A DNA stretch of 55,394 nt, from contig JAFIGC010000022.1 of the NCBI GenBank assembly GCA_020831635.1, forward strand, positions 1 through 55,394, read 5' to 3'. Below, in pieces: positions 43,077 to 52,008 of the stretch. Source of the stretch: Verrucomicrobiota bacterium. Its GTDB lineage: Bacteria; Verrucomicrobiota; Kiritimatiellia; SS1-B-03-39; UBA6053. Position numbers and translations under genes: made by a program. Position 1 is the first letter of the stretch. Every line of letters starts with the position of its first letter. The notes beneath the pieces were generated by a model, which was not told the origin of the DNA, searched no databases, and saw only the letters and a program-made list of their open reading frames with translations.

Positions 43077-44066
43077 ATGATCATCTCTGAAATCCTGAAA
43101 CACGCCCTGGACGCCGTCTGGGAAGCGTCCCATTGTTGCGAGACCATTGCGGAGAATTTCCGCCATAATGACAGCCAAACCAAAGGGGACGCCTCCCCGG
43201 TGACCATTGCCGACTACGCCAGCCAGGCCCTCCTCATTCATCGGCTCACCGAAATGACCCCGGACTTGGGCATTGTGGCCGAAGAAGAGGGCGACGAACT
43301 GAAATCGCAACCGGAAATGTGCGACCGCATCGTCGAATTCGTGCGCGAATTCGAACCCAAGCTGACCCGGGACAATCTCCTTTCCTGGATGGATCGGGGC
43401 AATCAGTTGGAAAAGGACCCCAAACGCTTTTGGACCCTGGACCCCATTGACGGTACCAAAGGCTATCTGCGCGGCGGGCAATATGCCGTGGCCCTGTCTT
43501 TGATTGAAAGAGGGAAGCCCATTTTGGGGATTCTGGGCTGTCCGCGCTATCAGGAGGGCGACCTCAAACACAAGGGCATGGTGTTTTATGGCGGCGCGGA
43601 CATTCCCGCCGCCATGGTGTCCTCGGAAACGGCCACTCCGCGCACCATCCGCGTCTGCGACACCGTCCCGCCCCCCGAGGCCCGTTTGTGCGAATCGGTG
43701 GAAAGCGGACACACCAGCCACGAACGTTCCGCGAAATTGATCGACATCCTTGGAATTTCCAAAGACGTCTTGCGCATGGACAGTCAGGCCAAATACGCCG
43801 CCGTCGCCCATGGCGCCGCCGCCCTGTATATGCGCTTGCCCGTGAAAAAAGGCTACCGGGAAAAAATTTGGGATCATGCCGCCGGGGTGGCCGTGATCGA
43901 GGCCGCCGGTGGAAAAGTGACGGATCTGAATGGGAAAAAGCTCGATTTCAGTCTGGGGGAAACCCTCTCCGCCAACCGCGGGGTTTTGGCCACAAACGGC
44001 GCCCTGCATCACGCCACCCTCGCGGCCCTGCAAACGCTGACGCCCGAAGAATCCAAGTGGGAGTAG
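43077..44066 (+). CDS. 3'(2'),5'-bisphosphate nucleotidase (inositol monophosphatase family)
   Basis: A 329-residue metal-dependent phosphatase that removes the 3' phosphate from PAP or PAPS in sulfur metabolism. Metal ligands are Glu69/Glu70 in VAEEEG, Asp122-Pro-Ile-Asp125-Gly-Thr, and the Asp in IWDHAAG near 264. The length and the DPIDGTKGYLRG box fit the HAL2-like branch rather than plain inositol phosphatases. The next gene follows after 6 bp. Confidence 0.88.
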   Translation: MIISEILKHALDAVWEASHCCETIAENFRHNDSQTKGDASPVTIADYASQALLIHRLTEMTPDLGIVAEEEGDELKSQPEMCDRIVEFVREFEPKLTRDNLLSWMDRGNQLEKDPKRFWTLDPIDGTKGYLRGGQYAVALSLIERGKPILGILGCPRYQEGDLKHKGMVFYGGADIPAAMVSSETATPRTIRVCDTVPPPEARLCESVESGHTSHERSAKLIDILGISKDVLRMDSQAKYAAVAHGAAALYMRLPVKKGYREKIWDHAAGVAVIEAAGGKVTDLNGKKLDFSLGETLSANRGVLATNGALHHATLAALQTLTPEESKWE

Positions 44067-44072
44067 CCGAGC

Positions 44073-44561
44073 ATGGACTTCGATGAAATGTACATGCGCA
44101 TGGCCATGCGGGAAGCCCGGGCGGCCGGAGAAGCGGGCGAAGTGCCCGTCGGGGCCATCATCATTCATCCGGAAATCGGTTTGGTGGGCAAAGCCCACAA
44201 TCAAGTGGAAACCCTGCGGGACGCCACCGCCCACGCGGAAATCCTCGCCATCACCCAGGCGGCGTCCGCGATCGGGGATTGGCGATTGGCGGAATGCACC
44301 CTCTATGTCACCAAAGAGCCCTGCCCCATGTGCGCCGGCGCCTTGGTCTTCAGCCGGGTCAAACGCGTGGTCTGGGGCGTGACGGACAACTTGCGCGGCG
44401 GACAAACCCGCTTCGGCATCCTCGACAGCCCCCACATGCACCACCGCGTGGAATGCGCGGGCGGCCGACTGGAAGAAGCCTGCCGGGAAGATTTCATCGC
44501 CTTTTTCCAAAACGTCCGCGAAAGCAAAATTGCCAAACCCAATGGAAAACTCAACAGATGA
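44073..44561 (+). CDS. tadA: tRNA adenosine(34) deaminase
   Basis: A 162-residue zinc deaminase that converts A34 to inosine in tRNA-Arg. The active site is His54-Ala-Glu56 and the zinc Cys pair is in PCPMC (Cys84, Cys87). The C-terminal family segment (FSRVKRVVWGV) is present. Coupled closely to the nucleotidase gene; the AAA gene starts 6 bp after its stop. Confidence 0.93.
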   Translation: MDFDEMYMRMAMREARAAGEAGEVPVGAIIIHPEIGLVGKAHNQVETLRDATAHAEILAITQAASAIGDWRLAECTLYVTKEPCPMCAGALVFSRVKRVVWGVTDNLRGGQTRFGILDSPHMHHRVECAGGRLEEACREDFIAFFQNVRESKIAKPNGKLNR

Positions 44562-44567
44562 GCAATC

Positions 44568-45758
44568 ATGAGAATTGAAACCATACGCCTCGAAAATTTT
44601 AAAGCTTACCGGGATGTTTTTATTCAGGACATCCCCCCCTTCTGCGTTGTGGTGGGTGCCAATGGAACCGGCAAAACCACCTTGTTTGACGTTTTTGGGT
44701 TTTTGAAAGATTGTCTGACGTACAATGTCAGCAGCGCGGTCGCCAAACGAGGCGGATTCAAAGAAGTTCTCTCTCGGGGGAGTGATTCGAACACCATCAA
44801 GATTGAAATCCAGTTCCGTATGCCCATTTCGGAAGTCGAACGTTTGGTCACCTACCATCTGGCCATCCAGGAGAAAAAAGGTCGCGCCATGGTTGCAAGA
44901 GAGATCCTTCGCTACAAACGTGGATCTTTTGGTTCTCCCTATCACTTCCTTGATTTTAAAGAAGGCAAAGGCTACGCAATCACCAACGAAGAGGAATTCA
45001 ATAAGCCCGATGAAGAACTCGAACGTGAAGAACAAACGCTTGATTCCCACGATGTCCTCGCCATCAAGGGATTGGGACAGTTTCAAAGGTTTAAAGCCGC
45101 GAACGCATTCCGTCAATTGATCGAAAACTGGCATGTGTCGGATTTCCACATCAACCTCGCCCGAGGAAGCAAAGACGCTGCCGGGTTCGCGGAACATCTT
45201 TCAGATTCCGGCGACAACCTGCAATTGGTCGCCAAGTACCTGCTTGATCACGAACCGGAAAAATTTGAGGCCATCATAAATCGAATGAAAAGCCGGGTGC
45301 CCGGTATTGGCGACATCAAGCCGTTTCCCACGGAAGATGGACGCCTGTTGCTAAAATTCCAGGACGGCTCGTTTAAAGATCCATTTGTCGACCGCTACGT
45401 ATCAGATGGAACCATCAAAATGTTTGCCTATCTGGTTTTGTTGTATGATCCAAAACCCCACCCCCTGCTTTGTGTGGAAGAGCCTGAAAACCAGTTGTAC
45501 CCAAAATTACTTCCAGAACTTGCGGAGGAATTTCGAGAATACGCCAACAGGGGCGGCCAGGTTTTTGTTTCAACCCATAGCCCGGATTTCCTGAACGCCA
45601 CCGAATTGGAGGAGGTCTTTTGGTTGCGCAAAAAAAAGGGCTACACCGAAATGGTGCGGGCGGCGGACGATAAACAGGTGTCGATTTATATGCGGGAGGG
45701 AGATCAGATGGGCGCGTTGTGGAAGCAGGGATTGTTCGAAGGTGCCGATCCGATATGA
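44568..45758 (+). CDS. AAA (OLD/RecF-like) ATPase, defence-type
   Basis: A 396-residue ATPase of the AAA_21/AAA_15 type. Walker A is GANGTGKTT at 30-38 after MRIETIRLENFKAY; the ABC-like Walker B is LLCVEEPENQLYP near 300, and the D-loop/switch is VFVSTHSPDF. ATPases of this form, paired with a small effector gene, occur in antiphage systems such as PARIS and other OLD-like modules. Composition is more AT-rich than the flanking tadA and lipoprotein genes, which suggests transfer. The stop overlaps the next start (ATGA). Confidence 0.85.
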   Translation: MRIETIRLENFKAYRDVFIQDIPPFCVVVGANGTGKTTLFDVFGFLKDCLTYNVSSAVAKRGGFKEVLSRGSDSNTIKIEIQFRMPISEVERLVTYHLAIQEKKGRAMVAREILRYKRGSFGSPYHFLDFKEGKGYAITNEEEFNKPDEELEREEQTLDSHDVLAIKGLGQFQRFKAANAFRQLIENWHVSDFHINLARGSKDAAGFAEHLSDSGDNLQLVAKYLLDHEPEKFEAIINRMKSRVPGIGDIKPFPTEDGRLLLKFQDGSFKDPFVDRYVSDGTIKMFAYLVLLYDPKPHPLLCVEEPENQLYPKLLPELAEEFREYANRGGQVFVSTHSPDFLNATELEEVFWLRKKKGYTEMVRAADDKQVSIYMREGDQMGALWKQGLFEGADPI

Positions 45759-46330
45759 GAACGCTTGTCTGTTGCCTGGAAGAACCTTCCGCATGGGAAT
45801 TGCTTCAAGTCGTCTTGCCGAAACTCCTCCCCGAGGATGTATTTCTTCAGCCCATGGTCTTCGAAGGCAAACAGGACCTGGAAAAACGGCTCCACCATCG
45901 GATTCGTCATTGGCAAAAACCCCACTCCCTTTTTCTGGTGATGCGGGATCAGGATGCGGAGGAATGCGAAATTGTAAAACAACGGTTGGTGGAGAAAATA
46001 GAAAAAACCGACAAGCAGCCTGCAACGATAATCCGCATCGCCTGCCGGGAACTCGAAGCGTTCTATCTGGGTGATCTAAAAGCCGTGGAGCAGGGATTAA
46101 AGGTAAAAGGCCTTTCACGAAAACAGCAATCCAAGAAATACCGTCAACCGGATTCCACCCAAAGTCCCAAACAAGAATTACGCCAACTCACCAACAATCG
46201 TTACCAACCCATTTCCGGTTCACGCGCCATCTCCCCACACTTGGATTTGACGGGAGTGAATCGATCCCATAGTTTTGGTGTTCTGATTGAGGGCATCAGG
46301 CGTTTGACGAGAGACGGGCCCCACATTTGA
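45755..46330 (+). CDS. DUF4276-family protein, partner of the AAA ATPase
   Basis: A 191-residue protein whose N terminus (LVCCLEEPSAWELLQVVLPK), the FLVMRDQDAEECEIVKQRL segment and the IACRELEAFYLGD segment match DUF4276, a family with a TOPRIM-like pattern of acidic residues. It is coupled by overlap to the ATPase. In PARIS systems the ATPase AriA controls a TOPRIM nuclease AriB (DUF4435); the present pair has the same architecture with a different effector family. A nuclease role is inference. Confidence 0.8.
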   Translation: MRTLVCCLEEPSAWELLQVVLPKLLPEDVFLQPMVFEGKQDLEKRLHHRIRHWQKPHSLFLVMRDQDAEECEIVKQRLVEKIEKTDKQPATIIRIACRELEAFYLGDLKAVEQGLKVKGLSRKQQSKKYRQPDSTQSPKQELRQLTNNRYQPISGSRAISPHLDLTGVNRSHSFGVLIEGIRRLTRDGPHI

Positions 46331-46338
46331 CGCAACCG

Positions 46339-46360
46339 TTTTCGCGCTCGCGAAAAATTT
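46339..46360 (+). terminator. Possible terminator of AAA/DUF4276 pair
   Basis: TTTTCGCG-CT-CGCGAAAA is a perfect 18-nt palindrome right after the DUF4276 stop, followed only by ATTT. The short loop and weak T run make termination uncertain. Confidence 0.4.
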
Positions 46361-46432
46361 ATCAGGAAAAATCATTGCATCGAGGCCGAGGATATGCATT
46401 TTTTATGGTGAGCCCTTTATTTTGAACGCCTT

Positions 46433-47443
46433 ATGCCTGTGAGAAATCATATGAAAACCCAGCCAATTCGAATCGAGTCCTTCCCACTTCCGTTCATGGC
46501 CATGCTGATGGCCATTTGCATGGCCTTTATCTCGGGCTGCGGGAACGGGGAGTCGACCGGAAGTGAAAGCAGAGCCCCCGGGGACGCGGACGCCCAACAC
46601 AACATACAAGTCTTCGCCAACACCAAAAACCCCACGTGGACAAGTATCGAAGGAAGCCTGTGGATCATGCGGACCCAGGAAGATCCCAGCCCCAACAAGA
46701 CCGGACTGGTTTGGACAAATGAAGGCGATCCAAGTTTGGACAACCACATCGGCCACTATTCGGGGGAAACTTCTTCCCTGGAAACCCTGATCGAGGATCT
46801 GGTTCCCGGCGAAACCTACCGCATCGCGGCCTACGCGGAATTTGACTTCGGGACGGTGCACGGCAATGTCGAGACGTTCACCATGCCGGAGGGCCCGGCC
46901 ATCGGCGTCGGGGAAGCCCATCAGGACGGGATCATCGTCTATTTTTTCCAAGAAGACGATCCCGGCTACGTCGAGGGCGAAGTCCATGGCATCCTCGCGG
47001 CGCCAATGGATGCGGGCGAGTCTCAGTGGGGCGGACGCTGTGGCCGAGTGGACGACTTGTCGCCCGATCTGGGGACCGGCAAGGAAAACACCCGAAAGAT
47101 TCTCGCTTTCCATGAAGCTTTGGACAACTACACGGAAAATCCGCAACAATGCCACGAAGAGAACGACGGGAGCATCGCCGCGAAACTGGCCGCGGAATTC
47201 CAACATGGCGAACATCGGGATTGGTACCTCCCCTCCGAAAGGGAGCTGAATCTCCTCTATCGAAACCTTCACGCCCAGGGCATCGGAGACTTTGCACCAA
47301 CCCGATATTGGACATCCAGTGAAGTGCCCGCCGGGCTTCCCCGCAGCGATATCATCGCGACAAACATCGATTTTTCCGACGGACAAGGATGGACGACCGG
47401 CAAGGAGGAAACCATGCGAGTGCGTCCCATCCGAAATTTCTAA
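46433..47443 (+). CDS. Lipoprotein with DUF1566 domain
   Basis: A 336-residue exported protein. The leader ends FISGCGN, a lipobox with Cys near position 36. The middle has a fibronectin-like pattern (ETYRIAAYAEF), and the C-terminal 150 residues are a DUF1566 (Lcl-like) domain with DWYLPSERELNLLY, YWTSSE and MRVRPIRNF. DUF1566 proteins are surface adhesins or sugar-binding lectin-like proteins in other bacteria. An alternative start is ATG 46451. No neighbour suggests its target. Confidence 0.8.
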   Translation: MPVRNHMKTQPIRIESFPLPFMAMLMAICMAFISGCGNGESTGSESRAPGDADAQHNIQVFANTKNPTWTSIEGSLWIMRTQEDPSPNKTGLVWTNEGDPSLDNHIGHYSGETSSLETLIEDLVPGETYRIAAYAEFDFGTVHGNVETFTMPEGPAIGVGEAHQDGIIVYFFQEDDPGYVEGEVHGILAAPMDAGESQWGGRCGRVDDLSPDLGTGKENTRKILAFHEALDNYTENPQQCHEENDGSIAAKLAAEFQHGEHRDWYLPSERELNLLYRNLHAQGIGDFAPTRYWTSSEVPAGLPRSDIIATNIDFSDGQGWTTGKEETMRVRPIRNF

Positions 47444-47519
47444 ATCCGACTCCCAAGGCAGATTTCATCCGCAATCGAAAAGAGGGCAAACTAACGGATC
47501 AGACTGACTTTTTTTTATG

Positions 47520-47657
47520 CCTGCGGATGCCAGGACACGGCCTGCGGATGCTCTGAAACCTACAGACCATTCAAACGAATTTAATCAGACTTTTGCCTCA
47601 CTTGAAAATTACATCCCATGCAGGAAGATCCGCAGGCCGTGTCTCGGCATCCGCAGG
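47520..47657. repeat. 30-bp inverted repeat around a short spacer
   Basis: The arm 47520-47549 (CCTGCGGATGCCAGGACACG...) is the reverse complement of 47628-47657 at 28 of 30 positions. Within each arm CCTGCGGAT is repeated directly 21 bp apart. The spacer is 78 bp. No gene is found in the surrounding 366 bp gap (47444-47809). It may be a small mobile element or a structured 5' leader. Confidence 0.75.
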
Positions 47658-47809
47658 TCCTTTTACTCATAACCCTACTCACGATCATCATCGACGAATG
47701 ATCTACGATCCCAAATCAGTGCACGTTATCGGCAAGGGACTGCCGATCTGCGGTCCGAATTCCTGTAGTTTCACCTTGAATTTTCGTCAACAGGTGGTTT
47801 ACTCTTTCC

Positions 47810-48412
47810 ATGTCATCTCATAATCACAATTCCACGTTCACGCTGCCCCTGGGCAGTTCCGCCCCCGATTTTTCCCTGCCCGCAACGGACGGAAAGACCT
47901 ATTCCCTCAAAGATTTTTCCGATGCCAAGGTCCTGGTGATTTTCTTCACCTGCAATCATTGCCCCTTTGTCATTCAATCCGACGAACTCACCCGCGCCAC
48001 CGCCGATAAATTCGCCGCCCGGGGCGTGAAATTCGTGGGCATCAACAGCAACAGCGTGCAAACCCATGCGAATGATGATTTCCCCCACATGGTGGAACGC
48101 ATGAAGGAACATCAATTTCCCTGGACCTATCTGCGCGACGAATCCCAAGACGTGGCCCGCGCCTACGGAGCCTTGCGCACTCCGCATTTTTACGTCTTCG
48201 ACCAAAACCGCAAACTCGTTTACACCGGTCGGGGCGTGGACACCCCTCGTCAGCCGGAAAAAGTGACCCAATACGATTTGGACGTCGCCCTCCAGGAACA
48301 TTTGGACGGCAAACCCATCACCACCCCCGCCACCAATCCCATTGGCTGCAACGTGAAATGGAATGGCGAGGACGCACACTGGATGCCGGCCGACGCCTGC
48401 GATTTGGTGTAA
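47810..48412 (+). CDS. Thioredoxin-fold (redoxin/AhpC-TSA-like) protein
   Basis: A 200-residue protein with [19 protein letters not shown], a redox motif CNHC in [10 protein letters not shown] and a conserved [11 protein letters not shown] with the cis-Pro region. It matches a common family of thioredoxin-like proteins with a CxHC pair; it is probably a cytoplasmic or periplasmic thiol oxidoreductase. No clear signal peptide. The next gene begins 46 bp downstream. Confidence 0.88.
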   Translation: MSSHNHNSTFTLPLGSSAPDFSLPATDGKTYSLKDFSDAKVLVIFFTCNHCPFVIQSDELTRATADKFAARGVKFVGINSNSVQTHANDDFPHMVERMKEHQFPWTYLRDESQDVARAYGALRTPHFYVFDQNRKLVYTGRGVDTPRQPEKVTQYDLDVALQEHLDGKPITTPATNPIGCNVKWNGEDAHWMPADACDLV

Positions 48413-48458
48413 AACCGGCAAACTTCAATTGATCATCAAAACAAGGGTCGAAATTCAT

Positions 48459-50156
48459 ATGAAATTCCATGTGTTTTGGGTTTTGGGACTCCTACTCCCC
48501 GCCATCGGATATACGCAGCTTTCCGTGACCACTTTGATGGCCATGGAAACCATTGAAGAGGACACCCGTGGTCGAACAGAATCCGCAATGCAAATGGTGG
48601 GCCCTCGAAATGGTTCCGCCACCGCCGTGGTTTTGGTGCGCAGTGAAAGCGGTTCCTTGGAAAATTTGCAGGCGACGCTTTCTCCCGTGCTGAACGAATC
48701 AAACCCGGACGCGAACCTCGCCTCTTTGTTTGAGATCCATTTCGCCACCCGGAAACGGGATTTGGGGCCGAACCCCGGTGACGCGCAAAGTCCCCATTTC
48801 GACGCCCTTTCTCCGGAAAGAGTCGATGAGGGAGCCTTTCAGCCGCTGGTCCTTCATGTGCCCATTCCCGCCGACACCCCTCCCGGCCGCTATCAGGGTC
48901 AATTGAACCTGAGCGCGAACGGTCACCAAGCCGCCATCGATTTTCAGCTTCAAGTCGCCGAATTTGTCGTCCCGGAAAACCAAGACCGCCTTGGCTGGGT
49001 CGATTTGATGCAGTCCCCCGACAGCGTGGCCTATCGCTACGGCGTGCCTTTGTATTCCCCGGAACATCTGAAATTGTTGGAACCCTCCATGCGCATGTTG
49101 GGTCAGCTGGGACAACGAACCCTGATGATCCACCCGATTGCCGAAACCCATTTCGGCAATGACGAGTCCATGATTCCCGCCGAAGGGGATCAAGTCGATT
49201 TCAGCGGGCTGGACGGCTACATGCGTCTGTTTCACGAACACGTGGGCGCCCCGCATTTCGTTTTGCTCTACGCCCAAGAACCCGACCACAACAACGGGAT
49301 CCCCAAATTCACCCCTCCCGGTGGCGAACGGGATGGACGCACGGAAGCGGTCACCTCCGGATACGAAAGCCACGAAAACACCTGGCGCATCATGCTCGAA
49401 GGCATTCAATCCCGCATGGAAAATCTCGGCTGGACCGAAAGCGAAATGATTCTGGGCTGGGTTGGCGACAACCGCGCCTATGGCGATGTGGTAAAATTCT
49501 TTGAAAGCCTCGTCCCCGGAATCGGTTGGGTGCAATTCACCCATGCCCGCGGCGATCCCCCGCCCCGCGATGGCGCGTTGATCGTGGCCGGCATGAGGGT
49601 GGCCATGCGCATCCTCCCCTACGCCCCCCGAGGCCGGGACCTGGCCGCCGGCGGATGGGACAACCCCTTCCCTGAACTCACCTCCGTCCGCAACAACATC
49701 CTCGAAGATCATCCCCCCGCCAATTTCCGCCGCCTGGCCCCCTACAGCACCAGCCGCACCAACCGCGCCTTCCGGGGATTCAGCCGCATCGGTTTGGATT
49801 ATTGGCCGGTTTCCATTCCCAATGGCGGCGAAGGCCAACTCCTCGGACGCTTCGCCCGCTGGCACAACCTGCAAAGAGCCAATCCCCGCGCCCTCGTCGC
49901 CCCCGGACCCAAGGGCGCCCTCCCCACCCTGCGCTATTTGAACCTTTGGGAAGGCATTCAGGAAAACGAAGCCCGTTTGCTCATCGAAAAGGCCATTGCC
50001 GAAGAAAAATTGGAGGGCGAGGCCCTCGAAAACGCGCAAGCGGTCCTCGAATCCTGGCGAGAAGCCTTTGGCATGCAGGATGACACCCAGGAAATTCCCG
50101 CCGATTTCCTCGAACGCGTGGCTCGTTTGTACGAAACCGCCGCCTCCTTGCAGTAA
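48459..50156 (+). CDS. Secreted protein, possible glycoside hydrolase of the DUF4091/GH123 type
   Basis: A 565-residue exported protein with a signal peptide (1-18, ending GYTQ). Its N-terminal beta domain (VLHVPIPADTPPGRYQGQLN) and following barrel-like part (GWVDLMQSPDSVAYRYG, LMIHPIAETHFG, EMILGWVGDNRAYGD) recall proteins with DUF4091/GH123 domains. I cannot name a catalytic pair with certainty. The frame is open upstream to 48363 across the stop of the previous gene, but ATG 48459 begins the signal peptide. Confidence 0.6.
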   Translation: MKFHVFWVLGLLLPAIGYTQLSVTTLMAMETIEEDTRGRTESAMQMVGPRNGSATAVVLVRSESGSLENLQATLSPVLNESNPDANLASLFEIHFATRKRDLGPNPGDAQSPHFDALSPERVDEGAFQPLVLHVPIPADTPPGRYQGQLNLSANGHQAAIDFQLQVAEFVVPENQDRLGWVDLMQSPDSVAYRYGVPLYSPEHLKLLEPSMRMLGQLGQRTLMIHPIAETHFGNDESMIPAEGDQVDFSGLDGYMRLFHEHVGAPHFVLLYAQEPDHNNGIPKFTPPGGERDGRTEAVTSGYESHENTWRIMLEGIQSRMENLGWTESEMILGWVGDNRAYGDVVKFFESLVPGIGWVQFTHARGDPPPRDGALIVAGMRVAMRILPYAPRGRDLAAGGWDNPFPELTSVRNNILEDHPPANFRRLAPYSTSRTNRAFRGFSRIGLDYWPVSIPNGGEGQLLGRFARWHNLQRANPRALVAPGPKGALPTLRYLNLWEGIQENEARLLIEKAIAEEKLEGEALENAQAVLESWREAFGMQDDTQEIPADFLERVARLYETAASLQ

Positions 50157-50211
50157 TTCCCTTTTTGGGGTTTGCCAATTCCAAGAACGATGTGGTAGGA
50201 ATTCCGCGAAT

Positions 50212-50233
50212 GAGGAGACCGTTTCGTCTCCTC
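50212..50233 (+). promoter_or_regulatory. Hairpin in the leader of the HMG-CoA reductase gene
   Basis: GAGGAGAC (50212-50219) and GTCTCCTC (50226-50233) form a perfect 8-bp stem with a 6-nt loop, 19 bp before the start codon. It has no T run, so it is more likely a leader structure or half of a regulatory site than a terminator. Confidence 0.4.
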
Positions 50234-50252
50234 CAAACCGCTGGATTTCACC

Positions 50253-51545
50253 ATGACCGTTGAACGCGCCACTGCCCGGGAAATTGCCGAACGTCTCCTT
50301 GACGGAGCCGAGGAAAGCCAGCGTCTGCAAAACCTCGCCCCCCGCTCCCTCAAAGACGAGCCCGCCGGACCCCACATGCCCGCCGGAGGCGACCCCGGCC
50401 CCAAGGGGCTGGAACTCCGCAGACAGTACTTGCGCGATCAGGGTCACACCCTGGACGCATTGTCTCTCGATGCCGTGGAAGACCTTCCGCCCCTCATCGA
50501 AAACCACATCGGCCACGCCCGCATTCCCATTGGCGTCATTGGTCCCTTGCGGGTCAATGGCGGCACCGCGCACGGGGACTTCCACGTTCCCCTCGCCACC
50601 AGCGAGGGCGCCCTGATCGCCTCCTACAACCGCGGAGCGTATGCCATCACGCACTCCGGCGGCGCCGCCAGCATCTGCCTGACCGAAGTCGTCTCCCGCT
50701 CCCCCTGTTTCTGTTTTGCCACCATGGCCGAATCGCTGCGCTTTCTCAGTTGGGTGCTGGAACACTTCGAATCCTTCCGAGCCATCGCCGCCGGCACCAC
50801 CCGACACGGCAAACTCACCGACATGCGCACTTCCTTGATCGGCAAGGAAGTTTACCTCATTTTCGATTTTTATACCGGGGACGCCGCCGGACAAAACATG
50901 GTCACCTTTGCCACCGACGCCATTTGCCGTCATCTGCTGGCCGAATCTCCGGTCTCCCCGGAACGTTGGTACATCGAAGGCAATCTTTCCGGGGACAAAA
51001 AGGCGACCATGCTTTCTTATCTCTATGCCCGCGGACGCAAAGCCATCGCCGAGGTGGAACTCCCGGCCAAAGTGTTGAGCCGGATTCTCCACACCAACGC
51101 CCGGGAAATGGTCCGCTACTGGGAAATTTCCTTTCTCGGCGGCACCCAAAGCGGCTCCATCGGCGTGCAGGGTCACTACGCCAACGCCCTCGCCGCCCTC
51201 TTCACCGCCTGCGGACAGGACATCGCTTGCGTGTCCGAAGCCTCCGTCGGCCTCACCCGCATGGAAGTCCGTCCGGATGACAGCCTTTACGTCTCCGTGG
51301 TCCTCCCCAACCTCATCGTCGGCACCGTCGGCGGCGGCACCGTCCTGCCCACCGCCCGCGAATGTCTGGACATGATCGGCTGCCGGGGAGATGGCGGCGC
51401 CCGCAAATTCGCGGAAATCTGCGCCGCCACCGTCCTCGCGGGCGAAATCTCCATCATCGCCGCCATGGCCGCCGGACAATTTGCCGACGCCCATCGACGC
51501 CTGGGCCGACCCCAGTCCAAAAAACCGGATACAACTCTTTCATGA
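50253..51545 (+). CDS. hmgA: Hydroxymethylglutaryl-CoA reductase, class I
   Basis: A 430-residue enzyme that reduces HMG-CoA to mevalonate with NADPH, the committing step of the mevalonate pathway. Motifs in order are ENHIGHARIPIGVIGPLRVN, PLATSEGALIASYNRG, DAAGQNMVTFATD, GDKKA, SVGLTRMEV and GTVGGGTVLPTARECLDMI; the catalytic His is in FADAHRRLGR. The pattern is closest to class I enzymes. It lies 39 kb from the HMG-CoA synthase gene. The dispersed hairpin repeat begins 28 bp after the stop. Confidence 0.93.
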   Translation: MTVERATAREIAERLLDGAEESQRLQNLAPRSLKDEPAGPHMPAGGDPGPKGLELRRQYLRDQGHTLDALSLDAVEDLPPLIENHIGHARIPIGVIGPLRVNGGTAHGDFHVPLATSEGALIASYNRGAYAITHSGGAASICLTEVVSRSPCFCFATMAESLRFLSWVLEHFESFRAIAAGTTRHGKLTDMRTSLIGKEVYLIFDFYTGDAAGQNMVTFATDAICRHLLAESPVSPERWYIEGNLSGDKKATMLSYLYARGRKAIAEVELPAKVLSRILHTNAREMVRYWEISFLGGTQSGSIGVQGHYANALAALFTACGQDIACVSEASVGLTRMEVRPDDSLYVSVVLPNLIVGTVGGGTVLPTARECLDMIGCRGDGGARKFAEICAATVLAGEISIIAAMAAGQFADAHRRLGRPQSKKPDTTLS

Positions 51546-52008
51546 GAACGAATACCGACGGGGAGCAGGGGGCGACGCGAAGCGTCTTTGGAGTGCGTGT
51601 AGCGAGTGCAACGAAGCTACCGCTTTGGGGCGAAGGGGGCAGGCAAGTGCGGAGTGCGGAGTCAATTCGGGGCGAAGGGGGAAAGGAGCGCCGATCTCCG
51701 CATCGGCACGGGGCGAAGGGGGAAAGAAAGCGAACGCCGAACATCGAACGTCCAACTTCGAACATCGAAAGAATACCGACGGGGCGAAGGGGGACGGGAG
51801 CGCCGATCGCCGCATCGGCAGGGGCGAAGGGGGCGGAGAGAGAGAACGCCGAACATCGAACGTCCAACTTCGAACATCGAAAGAATACCGACGGGGCGAA
51901 GGGGGACGGGAGCGCCGATCTCCGCATCGGCAGGGGCGAAGGGGGAAATGCGTTCATCACTCAGATCAAACCTCATAAATAAATCTATCCAAAAATAAAT
52001 CGATCCAA
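51546..52008. repeat. Dispersed repeat plus 112-bp tandem repeat array
   Basis: The 463-bp gap has no gene; long open frames across it are made of the repeat. 51574-51626 is a sense copy of the two-hairpin element (hairpin 1 GACGCgaaGCGTC). From 51686 a 112-bp unit is present twice (51686-51797, 51798-51909) and in part a third time (51910-51950). Each unit contains the palindrome GCCGATctccgcATCGGC, a G-rich GGGGCGAAGGGGG, and CGAACATCGAACGTCC with GAATACCGAC. Confidence 0.85.

Noticed and set aside
42999-45197. 732-codon open frame on the minus strand
   Set aside because: Antisense to the nucleotidase, tadA and AAA genes, all with clear motifs; the translation is low-complexity and unlike any family.
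48699-51494. 931-codon open frame on the minus strand
   Set aside because: It runs antisense through the secreted protein and HMG-CoA reductase genes, whose products have clear families; it is a codon-bias shadow.
51362-51998. Several open frames of 130-206 codons across the gap after HMG-CoA reductase
   Set aside because: They are made of the 112-bp tandem repeat and the two-hairpin element, giving repeated peptides in several frames.
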